DNA of 64,000 nt, taken from positions 1 through 64,000 of the forward strand of contig CAAGEZ010000001.1 in assembly GCA_900768995.1 (NCBI GenBank), read 5' to 3'. The translations under genes and the position numbers were made by a program. Shown piece after piece: positions 16,454 through 24,713 of the stretch; the first letter of the stretch is position 1; the number at the start of each line of letters is the position of its first letter. This stretch comes from Oscillospiraceae bacterium. Lineage in GTDB: Bacteria; Bacillota; Clostridia; Oscillospirales; Ruminococcaceae. Under the pieces are notes generated by a model, which was given only the letters and a program-made list of their open reading frames with translations, was not told the origin of the DNA and did not search any database.

Positions 16454-16564
16454 ATGAAAAAGAGCAGTGCTATGAGCATAATTCATTCGGTATTTACGGC
16501 AATTGAATTTACAGCGGTCTTTTTGATGGCTGCGATGATAGTTGTCTGCGGAATAATCTTATAA
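16454..16564 (+). CDS. 36-residue single-span membrane protein, unknown function
   Basis: A short open frame preceded by a near-perfect AAGGAGG site eight bases before ATG, a consensus promoter and a following rho-independent terminator, so expression is very likely. The peptide begins MKKSSAMSIIHSVF and continues into a hydrophobic span rich in Ala, Val, Met and Ile ('AVFLMAAMIVVCGIIL') that reaches the C-terminus. There is no charged tail, unlike most type I toxins, and no antisense promoter was seen. It could be a small membrane regulator or a toxin-like peptide. I do not recognise a family. Confidence 0.7.
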   Translation: MKKSSAMSIIHSVFTAIEFTAVFLMAAMIVVCGIIL

Positions 16565-16577
16565 GTATGCTTATCCC

Positions 16578-16611
16578 GAGCCGTTCTTTGAAAAGAGAGC
16601 GGCTTTTTTTA
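16578..16611 (+). terminator. Terminator after the small membrane protein
   Basis: AGCCG and CGGCT flank a partly paired 'ttcttt/aaagag' loop and are followed by seven Ts. Confidence 0.85.
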
Positions 16612-16645
16612 TTTGTATCCATAGATGAAATTTTAATGAAAAACG

Positions 16646-16674
16646 TTGAAATCTGCGGCGAAATGTGATATAAT
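16646..16674 (+). promoter_or_regulatory. Promoter of the zinc-knuckle unknown protein gene
   Basis: TTGAAA (16646-16651), 17-base spacer, TATAAT (16669-16674), with TGA before the -10. Confidence 0.8.
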
Positions 16675-16683
16675 AAAACAAAG

Positions 16684-16720
16684 TATGCCCGTGTGAACGT
16701 GGGATATGCCCGTGTGAACG
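16684..16720 (+). repeat. Two exact 16-bp direct repeats at the transcript start
   Basis: TATGCCCGTGTGAACG occurs at 16684-16699 and 16705-16720, period 21. It lies just after the predicted transcription start and before the chosen start codon, so it could be an operator or a recent duplication. Confidence 0.7.
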
Positions 16721-16752
16721 CAGAATATATCCGTATAAATAAAGGCAGCGAG

Positions 16753-18537
16753 GTGAGGAAAACGGAAACAGCGGTTTTTGCCGTTACAGGCAGCAGAAGC
16801 TTCCATAAGCTGGAGCTTTCAAAGGCTCTTCTCAGATTTGTGGAGTTTGATTTTACTTATTTCTGGGAGCAGTGCATCGAGGCGGGAAGAAACGCCCGCA
16901 AGACAGGCAGGATATCCCAGAACCTTAAAAATATGGCGATGAATGCGCTGGTGAAGTGTCACCCCTATGTTGAAGCCTGCGCTGCAACGGAATTTGCCGA
17001 TGTTGTCCTTGACTGCATAATCGCATATATCTGCCACTCTGAGGGTATCGGTCTTGAAGAGCTGTGGGCAAGGTGCATATCCCCCAAAAGCCTTTACGAA
17101 AAGGCTATTTTCAACCGTGTCAGCGAGTACAAGACAGGCAGGGGAATAAACCAGTGGATAAACATTGTCCGTATGCAGGAATACGCCCGCTCAAAGATAA
17201 GATTTGTTTATGAGTGCGACTCCAACATTATGCTCCGCCCCGAGGATTACCGCACCCGCAGCGAGTATTTCGACCTTGCCTTCAGCGTTGCCGCCAACGA
17301 GACGGGCTGTCCTATGGACAAGCTGCCCTCCGTTAAGATGTACACTCCCTCCTCAGTTCCCGATGCGGTGTTTATGATGGGAAGAATGTCGAAAAATATC
17401 TACCGCCGTCTGTCCGATGTGCTGGGAAGTGCGGAGATGTGGGAGGAAAAGACCCTTAACGACCACAACCGTGACCAGACTGCCCTTGACGCTTTCAGCT
17501 ATGTCAAGGATATGCCCCGTCCCGGTGAGAACGATATGAGATTTGCCCTTGAAGCGGTTATGGAGCTGCCCGATACTGTGTATGTTCCAGACAGCTTCAA
17601 GGCTTTGATAGACCTTGAATTCACACTTATGCAGCAAAAGGGGATATATCTTTCAAAATGCCCCCGCTGCGGAAGATTTTTCGTGAGAGACCTTGACGGG
17701 AAATCGCCGTACTGCAATAGAGTAAATTCCAGCGGAATGACCTGTGCCGAGCAGATAAATGAGGAGCTTGGCATTATTGCGATGAAAAACGGCGAAGCTC
17801 CCGGGACTGAGGAAAAAGCGCCTGAGCCTGCTCCCGAGCCTATGCCTGAGGAGACGGAGGAGAAGCCGACCGAGGAGCGTACCGAGCCTGAACATACTGA
17901 TGAGCAGGAAACGTTTCCCGAACCGATTTCCGAGCCTGTGTCCGAGGAAGAGCATCACGAGCCGATAATGATACCAAAGGAGCTTGAAAAACGCTGCCAG
18001 CGTGTGTATAATATGCTCTACAAGCGCATAGGAACTCTTATGACGGAAAAAGAGTTCAGAGAGTGGTCGGGATATCTTTCTGACACCAAGCGTGATATCC
18101 GTGACGGCGAGGCGGAAATTTCCCAGATGGAGGAATTCCTCGATTACTGGGAGACTGCTGTGAGAAAGCAGTCAAGGAAGCGCAGACACAAGGGAGAGCT
18201 TGACACGGCGGCTCAGCCTGAGACTGATGTATATCACGAAAGCCACGGTGAAAACGGGCTGAGCAGTATGTTTGACGAAGCTGTAAAGGCGGCGGAGGAC
18301 AAGGAGGATTCGGGCATATCCCCCGCAGGAACGGAGGCTGACCCCGAAGAAAGGAGCTTCAAGCCCTTTAATCCCCCGAAGTACAGCACTGTTCTTGAAG
18401 CGATGATGGACGGGAAGTATAAATCAGATGAGCTTCTGAGTGACGCTCCCCTTGACAAGGCTGTTGATGACAGCGACATCACCGTCAACGGCAGAAAAAT
18501 TACCCTCCCCAACTGGGAAAAGATAACCCGAGAGTGA
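16753..18537 (+). CDS. Unknown protein with Cys4 zinc-knuckle and Pro/Glu-rich linker (DUF6076-like)
   Basis: A protein of about 594 residues. The N-terminal 300 residues are a helical-looking domain without known catalytic motifs. A zinc-knuckle follows: Cys303-x2-Cys306 in 'KCPRCGRFFVRD', then Cys321 and Cys331. Residues about 350-406 are a Pro/Glu/Thr-rich low-complexity linker, followed by a helical segment with many charged residues and an acidic tail. From memory the knuckle-containing part resembles the family called DUF6076; this is unverified. Start: a GTG at 16693 is in frame but sits only about 12 bases after the predicted transcript start. The GTG at 16753, seven bases after AAAGG, is preferred. 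The next gene begins 19 bases after its stop. Confidence 0.75.
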   Translation: MRKTETAVFAVTGSRSFHKLELSKALLRFVEFDFTYFWEQCIEAGRNARKTGRISQNLKNMAMNALVKCHPYVEACAATEFADVVLDCIIAYICHSEGIGLEELWARCISPKSLYEKAIFNRVSEYKTGRGINQWINIVRMQEYARSKIRFVYECDSNIMLRPEDYRTRSEYFDLAFSVAANETGCPMDKLPSVKMYTPSSVPDAVFMMGRMSKNIYRRLSDVLGSAEMWEEKTLNDHNRDQTALDAFSYVKDMPRPGENDMRFALEAVMELPDTVYVPDSFKALIDLEFTLMQQKGIYLSKCPRCGRFFVRDLDGKSPYCNRVNSSGMTCAEQINEELGIIAMKNGEAPGTEEKAPEPAPEPMPEETEEKPTEERTEPEHTDEQETFPEPISEPVSEEEHHEPIMIPKELEKRCQRVYNMLYKRIGTLMTEKEFREWSGYLSDTKRDIRDGEAEISQMEEFLDYWETAVRKQSRKRRHKGELDTAAQPETDVYHESHGENGLSSMFDEAVKAAEDKEDSGISPAGTEADPEERSFKPFNPPKYSTVLEAMMDGKYKSDELLSDAPLDKAVDDSDITVNGRKITLPNWEKITRE

Positions 18538-18556
18538 CCGGTCAGGAGATGATGAA

Positions 18557-19207
18557 GTGGATTTTATAAACGAAGCCGCCGCAGTGAGCGGGCTTGCCGA
18601 TGAGATAGTCAAGGGCGGCGTGTGCCTTTTCAATGCAGTGAAATACATCTACTCCATTGCCGAGGAGAGCTTTTACACCGTGAGCATAAAGGACGCTTTC
18701 AAGATAGTCCTCAACAATATCACAGACACCGATTCCCTCACAGCTCTGGGTCTGCGCATCGACAGCGAGAGCTGCGGCGAGATGCTTGGGGAAGAGTATG
18801 AAAAGGTATTGCCCCTTATGGTCTACAGCCTTGCGGTAAGGATCCCCGTGCTCAAAAATCTGAGAGGCGCCAGCGGCCCTATGACCGACGACCAGCTTTA
18901 CAAGGTCTACAACGCAGTTATGGCAAAGGGAGCGGAAAACTATAAGGAAGCCGTTACCGAGAGCTTTATGGAGATAAAATATCTCGTCCGAAAGGGCAAG
19001 CGGCTGCCCCCGTACAACGCCGACTGGTTCAAGACCTATATTTATACGAATGTCCCCTCCCTTGCGGAGATAAACAATAAAAATATGTTCCTTTTGGGCT
19101 TTGCGGACGTGCTTTTTGCAATGTTCTACTCCTGCCTGGAGGAAAACCTTTTCGAGAAGATAAAGGAATATTCCGCCGATGATTTCGGTGACAGCATTGA
19201 AATTTGA
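18557..19207 (+). CDS. Uncharacterised 216-residue protein
   Basis: I do not recognise this protein. It starts at GTG with AGGAG eight bases upstream and no better ATG in frame. It is cytosolic-looking and helical, with a repeated aliphatic pattern ('IVKGGVCLFNAVKYIYSIAEE', 'YEKVLPLMVYSLAVRIPVLKNL') and a C-terminal hydrophobic helix 'MFLLGFADVLFAMFYSCLEE' that could be buried or membrane-associated. It follows the zinc-knuckle protein closely and ends about 20 bases before the shikimate kinase start, so the three are probably co-transcribed. No function can be proposed from sequence alone. Confidence 0.75.
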   Translation: MDFINEAAAVSGLADEIVKGGVCLFNAVKYIYSIAEESFYTVSIKDAFKIVLNNITDTDSLTALGLRIDSESCGEMLGEEYEKVLPLMVYSLAVRIPVLKNLRGASGPMTDDQLYKVYNAVMAKGAENYKEAVTESFMEIKYLVRKGKRLPPYNADWFKTYIYTNVPSLAEINNKNMFLLGFADVLFAMFYSCLEENLFEKIKEYSADDFGDSIEI

Positions 19208-19227
19208 AACACAGAGGAGAAGCGTTT

Positions 19228-19722
19228 ATGACCATCTACTTATGCGGATTTATGGGCTGCGGAAAGACCACCGTGGGCAGAGTTTTAGCTGATATGCTGG
19301 AGCTTGGTTACGAGGATATGGACGCATACATCGAGAAAAAGGCGGGTATGAGCATTCCCCAGATATTTGCCGAAAAGGGCGAGGACGCTTTCAGAAGAAT
19401 GGAGACTGAGGCAGTCGCAGAGCTTGGAAAGGCAGGTGGAGTCATCTCCTGCGGCGGCGGTGCGATGCTAAAGGACATAAACGCCGAGACTGCCGCAAAA
19501 TACGGCACTGTAGTCTACATAGATGTGCCCTATGACGTGTGCTACGACCGAATTTCGGGCGACACCAACCGCCCTATAGTTATGGCGAATACCAAGGAAT
19601 CCCTTGAAGAGATATACAACGACAGAGTGCCTCTTTATCTTGCACATTCTCAGGTGAGGGCGGACGGAAACAAGTCCCCTGATGAAATTGCGGCGGATAT
19701 AAAGGCAAAGGTAAATGGCTAA
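19228..19722 (+). CDS. aroK: Shikimate kinase
   Basis: A 164-residue P-loop kinase that phosphorylates shikimate at O3 on the way to chorismate. The Walker A motif GCGKTTVG starts at residue 10; 'YEDMDAYIE' carries the shikimate-binding Asp; 'FRRMETEAV' and 'ISCGGGAML' complete the substrate site; and 'RPIVMANTKESLEEIYNDRVPLY' is the lid and Arg region. The ATG at 19228 has AGAGGAG upstream; an earlier in-frame ATG inside the previous gene is unlikely. It overlaps no other aromatic pathway genes. The C-terminal codons lie just ahead of the activase gene. Confidence 0.93.
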   Translation: MTIYLCGFMGCGKTTVGRVLADMLELGYEDMDAYIEKKAGMSIPQIFAEKGEDAFRRMETEAVAELGKAGGVISCGGGAMLKDINAETAAKYGTVVYIDVPYDVCYDRISGDTNRPIVMANTKESLEEIYNDRVPLYLAHSQVRADGNKSPDEIAADIKAKVNG

Positions 19723-19756
19723 TAACAGCACAGCTTTTTTAGAAAGGAAAGATCTG

Positions 19757-22708
19757 ATGTCAAAAATATATTCACTGGGTCTGGATATCGGCTCTACAAC
19801 AGTTAAAACGGTTATCCTCGATGAAGAGGGAAAAATAATCCACGCAAAGTATCAGCGCCATTTCTCAAAGGTACGTGAGACTGCCGCTGAACAGGTGGCT
19901 GAGATAGGAAAGGAATTTCCCGATGCACAGTTCCACCTTGCAATAACAGGCTCGGCAGGTCTCGGACTTGCCACTGCTGCGGGACTTCCCTTTGTTCAGG
20001 AAGTTCACAGCGCATTCATATCCGTTAAAAAGGATTACCCCGACGCTGACTGCGTTATCGAGCTTGGCGGTGAGGACGCTAAGATAATCTTCCTCACAGG
20101 CGGCACAGAGCAGCGTATGAACGGCTCCTGCGCAGGCGGCACAGGTGCGTTCATCGACCAGATGGCAACCCTCCTCGGCATCACCGTTGACGAGATGGAC
20201 GAGCTTTCTTCAAAGGCTGAGAAGCTTTATCCCATTGCATCACGCTGTGGCGTTTTCGCAAAATCCGACATTCAGCCCCTTTTGAATCAGGGCGCAAGAC
20301 GTGAGGATATCGCCGCTTCCATTTTCCAGTCCGTTGTTGACCAGACCGTTTCGGGTCTTGCGCAGGGCAGAGAGATAAAAGGCAAGGTGCTTTTCCTCGG
20401 CGGCCCTCTCACATTCATCAAGGGACTTCGCAAGGCTTTCGTGAACACGCTTCAGCTTTCCGATGAAAATGCAATATTCCCCGAGAATGCACAGTGCTTT
20501 ATGGCATACGGAAGCGCTCTTTATGCCGCTGAATCCGAGCCTGAGGTGTTCAGTGCGGCGGAAATTGCCGAGAAGATGAAGTCCGCAAAGGTAAATGACG
20601 ACATCATCACAGGCAGGAGACTTTTTGAAAATCAGGCTCAGTATGACGAGTTCATTGCCCGTCACGGCAAGCACGATCTGCCCTTTGAGGATATCCGCAC
20701 CTATGAGGGCGAGGCATACCTCGGAATCGACGCAGGCTCAACCACCACAAAGCTTGTGCTCATAACCCCTGACGGAAAGCTCCTTTATCAGCACTATGTT
20801 TCAAACAAGGGTCAGCCCCTTAACGTTATAACCGCACAGCTCAAGGAAATTTACAGCCTTATCGGTGACAGGATCGCTATTCGTGCATCTGCCGTAACAG
20901 GCTACGGCGAGGATCTTATCAAGGCAGGCGTGGGCGTTGATTACGGTCTTGTTGAGACCGTTGCCCATTACAAGGCTGCATCATATTTCTGTCCCGACGT
21001 TGATTTCATAATCGACATCGGAGGTCAGGACATCAAGTGCTTCAAGATAAAAAATCACGCTATTGACAGCATTATGCTCAACGAAGCCTGCTCCTCCGGC
21101 TGCGGCTCGTTCATTCAGACCTTTGCTCAGGCTATGGGCTATGATATCGCTGAGTTTGCAAGGCTGGGACTTTTTGCGGAGCGTCCCGTTGACCTTGGTT
21201 CACGCTGCACCGTATTTATGAACAGCTCCGTAAAGCAGGCTCAGAAGGACGGTGCATCTGTTGAGGATATCTCCGCAGGTCTGTCCTCATCTATCATCAA
21301 GAATGCGATCTATAAGGTTATCCGTGCAAATTCCGCCGATGAGCTTGGCAAGAACATCGTTGTTCAGGGCGGTACATTCCTTAATGATGCCGTTCTCAGA
21401 GCCTTTGAGCAGGAAATCGGCAGAGATGTTGTCCGTCCCGCAATCGCAGGACTTATGGGTGCATTCGGTGCGGCTCTTTATGCAAAAGAGACTGCCGCTG
21501 CGGAAAACAAGCTGGGCACAAACCTTATTACCCCCGAAAAGCTTGCTGATTTCTCATTCAAGTCCCGTCAGCTTAACTGCGGCGGCTGTACCGCAAAATG
21601 TTCACTCACAATGATAACATTTTCCGACGGTCACAAGTTCATCAGCGGAAACCGCTGTGAAAAGGGTGCTGGCATCACCAAAAAGGAAGAGGCACCCTGC
21701 CTTTACGAATACAAATACAAGCTTATCCGAAGCCTTGCTGACAAGGGCGCTCCCGAAAAGCCCATCGCCACTATCGGAATACCCCTTGTTCTCGGCTATT
21801 ACGATCAGCTTGCTTTCTGGACTGCTTTCTTCCACAGGCTCGGATTTGCCACACAGCTTTCTGCAGAGAGCACAAGAGACCTTTACTTCAAGGGTCAGCA
21901 CACTATCCCCTCGGACACCGTATGCTATCCCGCAAAGCTTGCTCACGGACATATCGTTGACCTCCTTGAAAAGAATGTTGACGTTATCTTCTACCCCTGC
22001 GAGACGTACAACATTGACGAGGGTCATTCGGACAACAACTACAACTGTCCCGTTGTTGCGTATTATCCCGAGCTGTTAAAGGCAAATATCCCTGAGCTTA
22101 ATGAGAGTAATTTCCTTTATCCCTATATGGACGTTAACCTTGAAAAGCACATTGTTCAGACTACCTGCAAGATATTTGCAAAGTATGATCTGAAAAAGAA
22201 AGATGTAAAGGAAGCTTGGGAGCTTGGAATGGCAAATCTCAAGGAATACCACGAAGAGGTCATTGCAAAGGGTGCGGAGATAATCGCAGAGGCAAGAAAG
22301 AAGAATATGCCCATTATCGTCCTCAGCGGTCGTCCCTATCACGTTGACCCCGAGATAAACCACGGCATACATAAGCTCATAACTTCCCTCGGAATGGCAG
22401 TTGTTACGGAGGATTCCGTATGTCATCTTGCGGAAACTCCTGTGCTCCACGTTCTCAACCAGTGGACGTATCATTCCAGACTGTACCGTGCGGCTCAGTA
22501 TGTTACCACTCAGCCCGATATGCAGCTTGTACAGCTTGTATCCTTCGGCTGCGGCATTGATGCTGTAACCACCGATGAGGTTCGTTCAATACTCGAACCC
22601 AAGGGCAAGTTCTACACTCAGCTGAAAATCGACGAGATAAGCAATCTCGGTGCTGTCAAGATAAGACTCAGAAGCCTTGAAGCGGCTATCAAGTCGGCGA
22701 AGAAGTGA
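19757..22708 (+). CDS. 2-hydroxyacyl-CoA dehydratase activase-type protein with two ASKHA ATPase domains
   Basis: A 983-residue protein of the BcrAD/BadFG/HgdC superfamily. Domain 1 starts at 'LGLDIGSTTVKTV' (from residue 7) and domain 2 at 'LGIDAGSTTTKLV' (from residue 322), each with the nucleotide-binding fold and Cys residues in positions used to bind a [4Fe-4S] cluster in HgdC ('NGSCAGGTGAF', 'SRCGVFAKS' and 'SSGCGSFIQ', 'SRCTVFMNS'). A further cluster-like 'CGGCTAKC' follows at about 608-615. The last 330 residues match the DUF2229-type region with 'CYPAKLAHGH'. ATP-driven electron activation of a dehydratase-like partner is the family role, but no dehydratase genes adjoin and the physiological role of these fused forms is not known. 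The start at 19757 has AGAAAGGA upstream. Confidence 0.88.
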   Translation: MSKIYSLGLDIGSTTVKTVILDEEGKIIHAKYQRHFSKVRETAAEQVAEIGKEFPDAQFHLAITGSAGLGLATAAGLPFVQEVHSAFISVKKDYPDADCVIELGGEDAKIIFLTGGTEQRMNGSCAGGTGAFIDQMATLLGITVDEMDELSSKAEKLYPIASRCGVFAKSDIQPLLNQGARREDIAASIFQSVVDQTVSGLAQGREIKGKVLFLGGPLTFIKGLRKAFVNTLQLSDENAIFPENAQCFMAYGSALYAAESEPEVFSAAEIAEKMKSAKVNDDIITGRRLFENQAQYDEFIARHGKHDLPFEDIRTYEGEAYLGIDAGSTTTKLVLITPDGKLLYQHYVSNKGQPLNVITAQLKEIYSLIGDRIAIRASAVTGYGEDLIKAGVGVDYGLVETVAHYKAASYFCPDVDFIIDIGGQDIKCFKIKNHAIDSIMLNEACSSGCGSFIQTFAQAMGYDIAEFARLGLFAERPVDLGSRCTVFMNSSVKQAQKDGASVEDISAGLSSSIIKNAIYKVIRANSADELGKNIVVQGGTFLNDAVLRAFEQEIGRDVVRPAIAGLMGAFGAALYAKETAAAENKLGTNLITPEKLADFSFKSRQLNCGGCTAKCSLTMITFSDGHKFISGNRCEKGAGITKKEEAPCLYEYKYKLIRSLADKGAPEKPIATIGIPLVLGYYDQLAFWTAFFHRLGFATQLSAESTRDLYFKGQHTIPSDTVCYPAKLAHGHIVDLLEKNVDVIFYPCETYNIDEGHSDNNYNCPVVAYYPELLKANIPELNESNFLYPYMDVNLEKHIVQTTCKIFAKYDLKKKDVKEAWELGMANLKEYHEEVIAKGAEIIAEARKKNMPIIVLSGRPYHVDPEINHGIHKLITSLGMAVVTEDSVCHLAETPVLHVLNQWTYHSRLYRAAQYVTTQPDMQLVQLVSFGCGIDAVTTDEVRSILEPKGKFYTQLKIDEISNLGAVKIRLRSLEAAIKSAKK

Positions 22709-22721
22709 TATAAAAAGTTTA

Positions 22722-23125
22722 GAGCGTATCTGAAAACAAAAAGTTGCACAAAAAGCCATCAAATGGTATAATAAAAGAAAAAGCCAAAGGAGAAGTGCAA
22801 ATGGGCGCAAAACGATATGAATTAAGTGATGAACAAGTGGGAACAGATCAAAGAAATGTTTCCCAGAGCAAAAATGGGAAGACCGCCAAAAGACAATAGA
22901 ATAATGATGAATGCAATTCTATGGCTTGCACGCAGCGGTTGTGATTTTTGAAATGTGTCTCACGTTATGACGTCTTTCGACATTTAAACAGTTAAAAAAT
23001 CGGACTCGCAGTAAACGCTGAAAACAACCGCTAAGCTTGCTTCATTGTTTCTTGCTTTCGTACACGTTGCTTCCATTTGGCTTTTGTCTAAATAATACAA
23101 CTCTTTTGAGTTTTCAGATACGCCC
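22722..23125 (+). mobile_element. Internally deleted, frameshifted copy of the IS5-like element
   Basis: A 404-bp element flanked by TA (22720-22721 and 23126-23127). Its ends are inverted repeats: gagcgtatctgaaaac at 22722-22737 and gttttcagatacgccc at 23110-23125. The left 200 bases match the element at the window start, with promoter-proximal sequence and transposase start. The right part is unrelated to the transposase start and holds only short A/T-rich sequence. The size and intact ends make it a MITE-like deletion derivative that could be moved by a related transposase. Confidence 0.85.
22801..22960 (+). pseudogene. Transposase 5' fragment with frameshift
   Basis: ATG 22801 begins the same protein as the copy at the window start, but one extra A near 22835 (gaacaAgtgg against gaacagtgg) shifts the frame after about 12 codons. 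Similarity in the shifted frame continues to about 22950 ('NRIMMNAILWLARSG') and then stops abruptly where the internal deletion begins. Confidence 0.8.
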
Positions 23126-23135
23126 TAATAAAAAC

Positions 23136-23167
23136 AAAAAGCAGGTATGCCGCAAACATACCTGCTT
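23136..23167 (-). terminator. Terminator of the aminotransferase gene
   Basis: A 9-bp stem GCAGGTATG (23141-23149)/CATACCTGC (23157-23165), loop of 7; on the minus strand it is followed by TTTTTGTTTTTA. Confidence 0.9.
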
Positions 23168-23186
23168 TTATAATTATACGTTAATT

Positions 23187-24467
23187 TTATTCAGCCAGCA
23201 GCTTCTCAGCAGAAGCAAGCTTTACGCAGATGCAGAAAAGTTCCATTGCCTTGCGGAGGTCATCAACAGAGGGGTAAGAGGGCGAGAGACGGATATTTCT
23301 GTCCTCGGGGTCCTTCTTGTAGGGGAATGTTGCGCCTGCACCTGTGAGGACAACGCCGCCCTCCTTGCAAAGTCTTGCAACTTCCTTTGCACAGCCGTTA
23401 AGGGTGTTTACGGAGATGAAGTAGCCGCCCTTGGGAACGTTCCAGGTAAGGATATTGAGGTCGCCCAGCTGCTCGTTGAGCATCTTGATAACCATATCGA
23501 ACTTGGGAGCAAGGATAGCCTTGTGCTTTTCCATATAAGCCTTAAGTCCCTCAGCGTTCTTGAAGTAGCGAACGTGACGGAGCTGATTTACCTTATCGTA
23601 GCTGATGTTCTGCATACCGAGAAGCTTGGATATCTGAGCAACATTGTTCTCGGAAGCTGCCATTACAGCAACGCCTGCGCCGGGGAAAGTTATCTTTGAG
23701 GTGGAAGCGAACTCGAATATCATATCCTCACTGCCGCACTTCTTAGCCTCGTCAAAAATGTTGAGAATATGGTCGTGGTCGTCTTTGAGGTGGTGAATGC
23801 AGTAAGCGTTATCCCAGAAAATTCTGAAATCCTCTGCGGCGGGCTTTAATGCCGCAAAACGCTTAACAGTCTCATCGGAATAGGTATATCCGTCGGGATT
23901 TGAGTACATAGGAACGCACCAGATACCCTTGATGTCAGCATCGCTTGATACGAGCTTTTCGACCATATCCATATCAGGACCTGTTGGGGTCATAGGAACG
24001 TTTATCATCTCAACGCCAAAGGTCTCGGTGATGCCGAAATGTCTGTCATAGCCGGGAACAGGGCAGAGGAACTTTACCTTGTCGCACTTGCCCCAGGGCT
24101 TCTTGCTTCCGTAAACGCCGAACTGCATAGCTCTTGCAACGGAATCGTACATAAGAGTAAGGCTGGAGTTGCCGCCAACGATGATGTTTGCGGGGGTAAC
24201 GCCCAGAAGGTCAGCAAAAAGCTTCTTAGCCTCGCCGATACCGGTAAGGAAGCCGTAGTTTCTTACATCAACGCCGTCCGCATCGGTAAGGTCGGACTTA
24301 CTGTTAAGTACATCAAGCATAGGCATACTGAGTTCAAGCTGCTCCTTGCAGGGCTTTCCTCTTGACATATCGAGCTTTAAGCCCTTAGCCTTGAAATCCT
24401 CGTATTCCTTTTTGCATTCGTCTCTGAAGGCTTCGAGCTGAGCCTTGTTCATATCCTTTAATGACAT
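23187..24467 (-). CDS. Aminotransferase class I, aspartate aminotransferase-like (MocR-related Ic subgroup)
   Basis: A 426-residue PLP enzyme, a transferase of amino groups between aspartate or a similar amino acid and a 2-oxoacid. The PLP-binding lysine is Lys258 in 'STSKITFPGAG'; 'RIFWDNAYCIHHL' carries the conserved Asp and Tyr, 'VGGNSSLTLMYD' the phosphate-site segment and 'NIRLSPSYPS' the substrate-carboxylate Arg. The extended N-terminus 'FRDECKKEYEDFKAKGLKLDMSRGKP' is typical of the Asp_aminotransf (type Ic) family common in Clostridia and Actinobacteria. Start at 24467 follows AAAGGGAG; an earlier in-frame ATG has no ribosome site. A terminator-like hairpin in the leader hints at attenuation. 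Confidence 0.92.
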   Translation of the reverse strand: MSLKDMNKAQLEAFRDECKKEYEDFKAKGLKLDMSRGKPCKEQLELSMPMLDVLNSKSDLTDADGVDVRNYGFLTGIGEAKKLFADLLGVTPANIIVGGNSSLTLMYDSVARAMQFGVYGSKKPWGKCDKVKFLCPVPGYDRHFGITETFGVEMINVPMTPTGPDMDMVEKLVSSDADIKGIWCVPMYSNPDGYTYSDETVKRFAALKPAAEDFRIFWDNAYCIHHLKDDHDHILNIFDEAKKCGSEDMIFEFASTSKITFPGAGVAVMAASENNVAQISKLLGMQNISYDKVNQLRHVRYFKNAEGLKAYMEKHKAILAPKFDMVIKMLNEQLGDLNILTWNVPKGGYFISVNTLNGCAKEVARLCKEGGVVLTGAGATFPYKKDPEDRNIRLSPSYPSVDDLRKAMELFCICVKLASAEKLLAE

Positions 24468-24492
24468 ATTATTCTCCCTTTCAATCTTTCGT

Positions 24493-24516
24493 AAAAACCC
24501 GCCGCTCAAGCGGCAG
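24493..24516 (-). terminator. Terminator-like hairpin in the aminotransferase leader
   Basis: GCCGCT/AGCGGC (24501-24514) followed on the minus strand by GGGTTTTTAC lies between the promoter and the start codon. It could be an attenuator; the loop is small. No leader peptide or known aptamer was seen. Confidence 0.5.
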
Positions 24517-24538
24517 TCCCTGAATATTATCCTTATAT

Positions 24539-24567
24539 ATAATATTACATTTCCCGCCGTTTTGCAA
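24539..24567 (-). promoter_or_regulatory. Promoter of the aminotransferase gene
   Basis: TTGCAA (24562-24567) and TATTAT (24539-24544), spacer 17, on the minus strand. Confidence 0.7.
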
Positions 24568-24669
24568 GTGTTTTAAAAAACTCCGTCAAATAGTTTTCAC
24601 TTTATACACATTTGTCCTTGTATCACGGACACATTTTCCTGTTATGTAAGCCTGTGCCTTACACTTTAC

Positions 24670-24711
24670 ATCATATCATAACACAAGCATTATGATAACG
24701 CAAGCGTTATC
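24670..24711. repeat. Two small imperfect hairpins downstream of the FkbM-like gene
   Basis: CATAACACAAGCATTATG (imperfect) is followed directly by GATAACG-caag-CGTTATC (24694-24711, 7-bp perfect stem). No T run follows on either strand, so a terminator role is uncertain. Confidence 0.5.
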
Positions 24712-24713
24712 TA

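Noticed and set aside
19757..22708. A complete 2-hydroxyglutaryl-CoA dehydratase system
   Set aside because: Only the activase-type protein is present; no dehydratase subunits or CoA-transferase adjoin.
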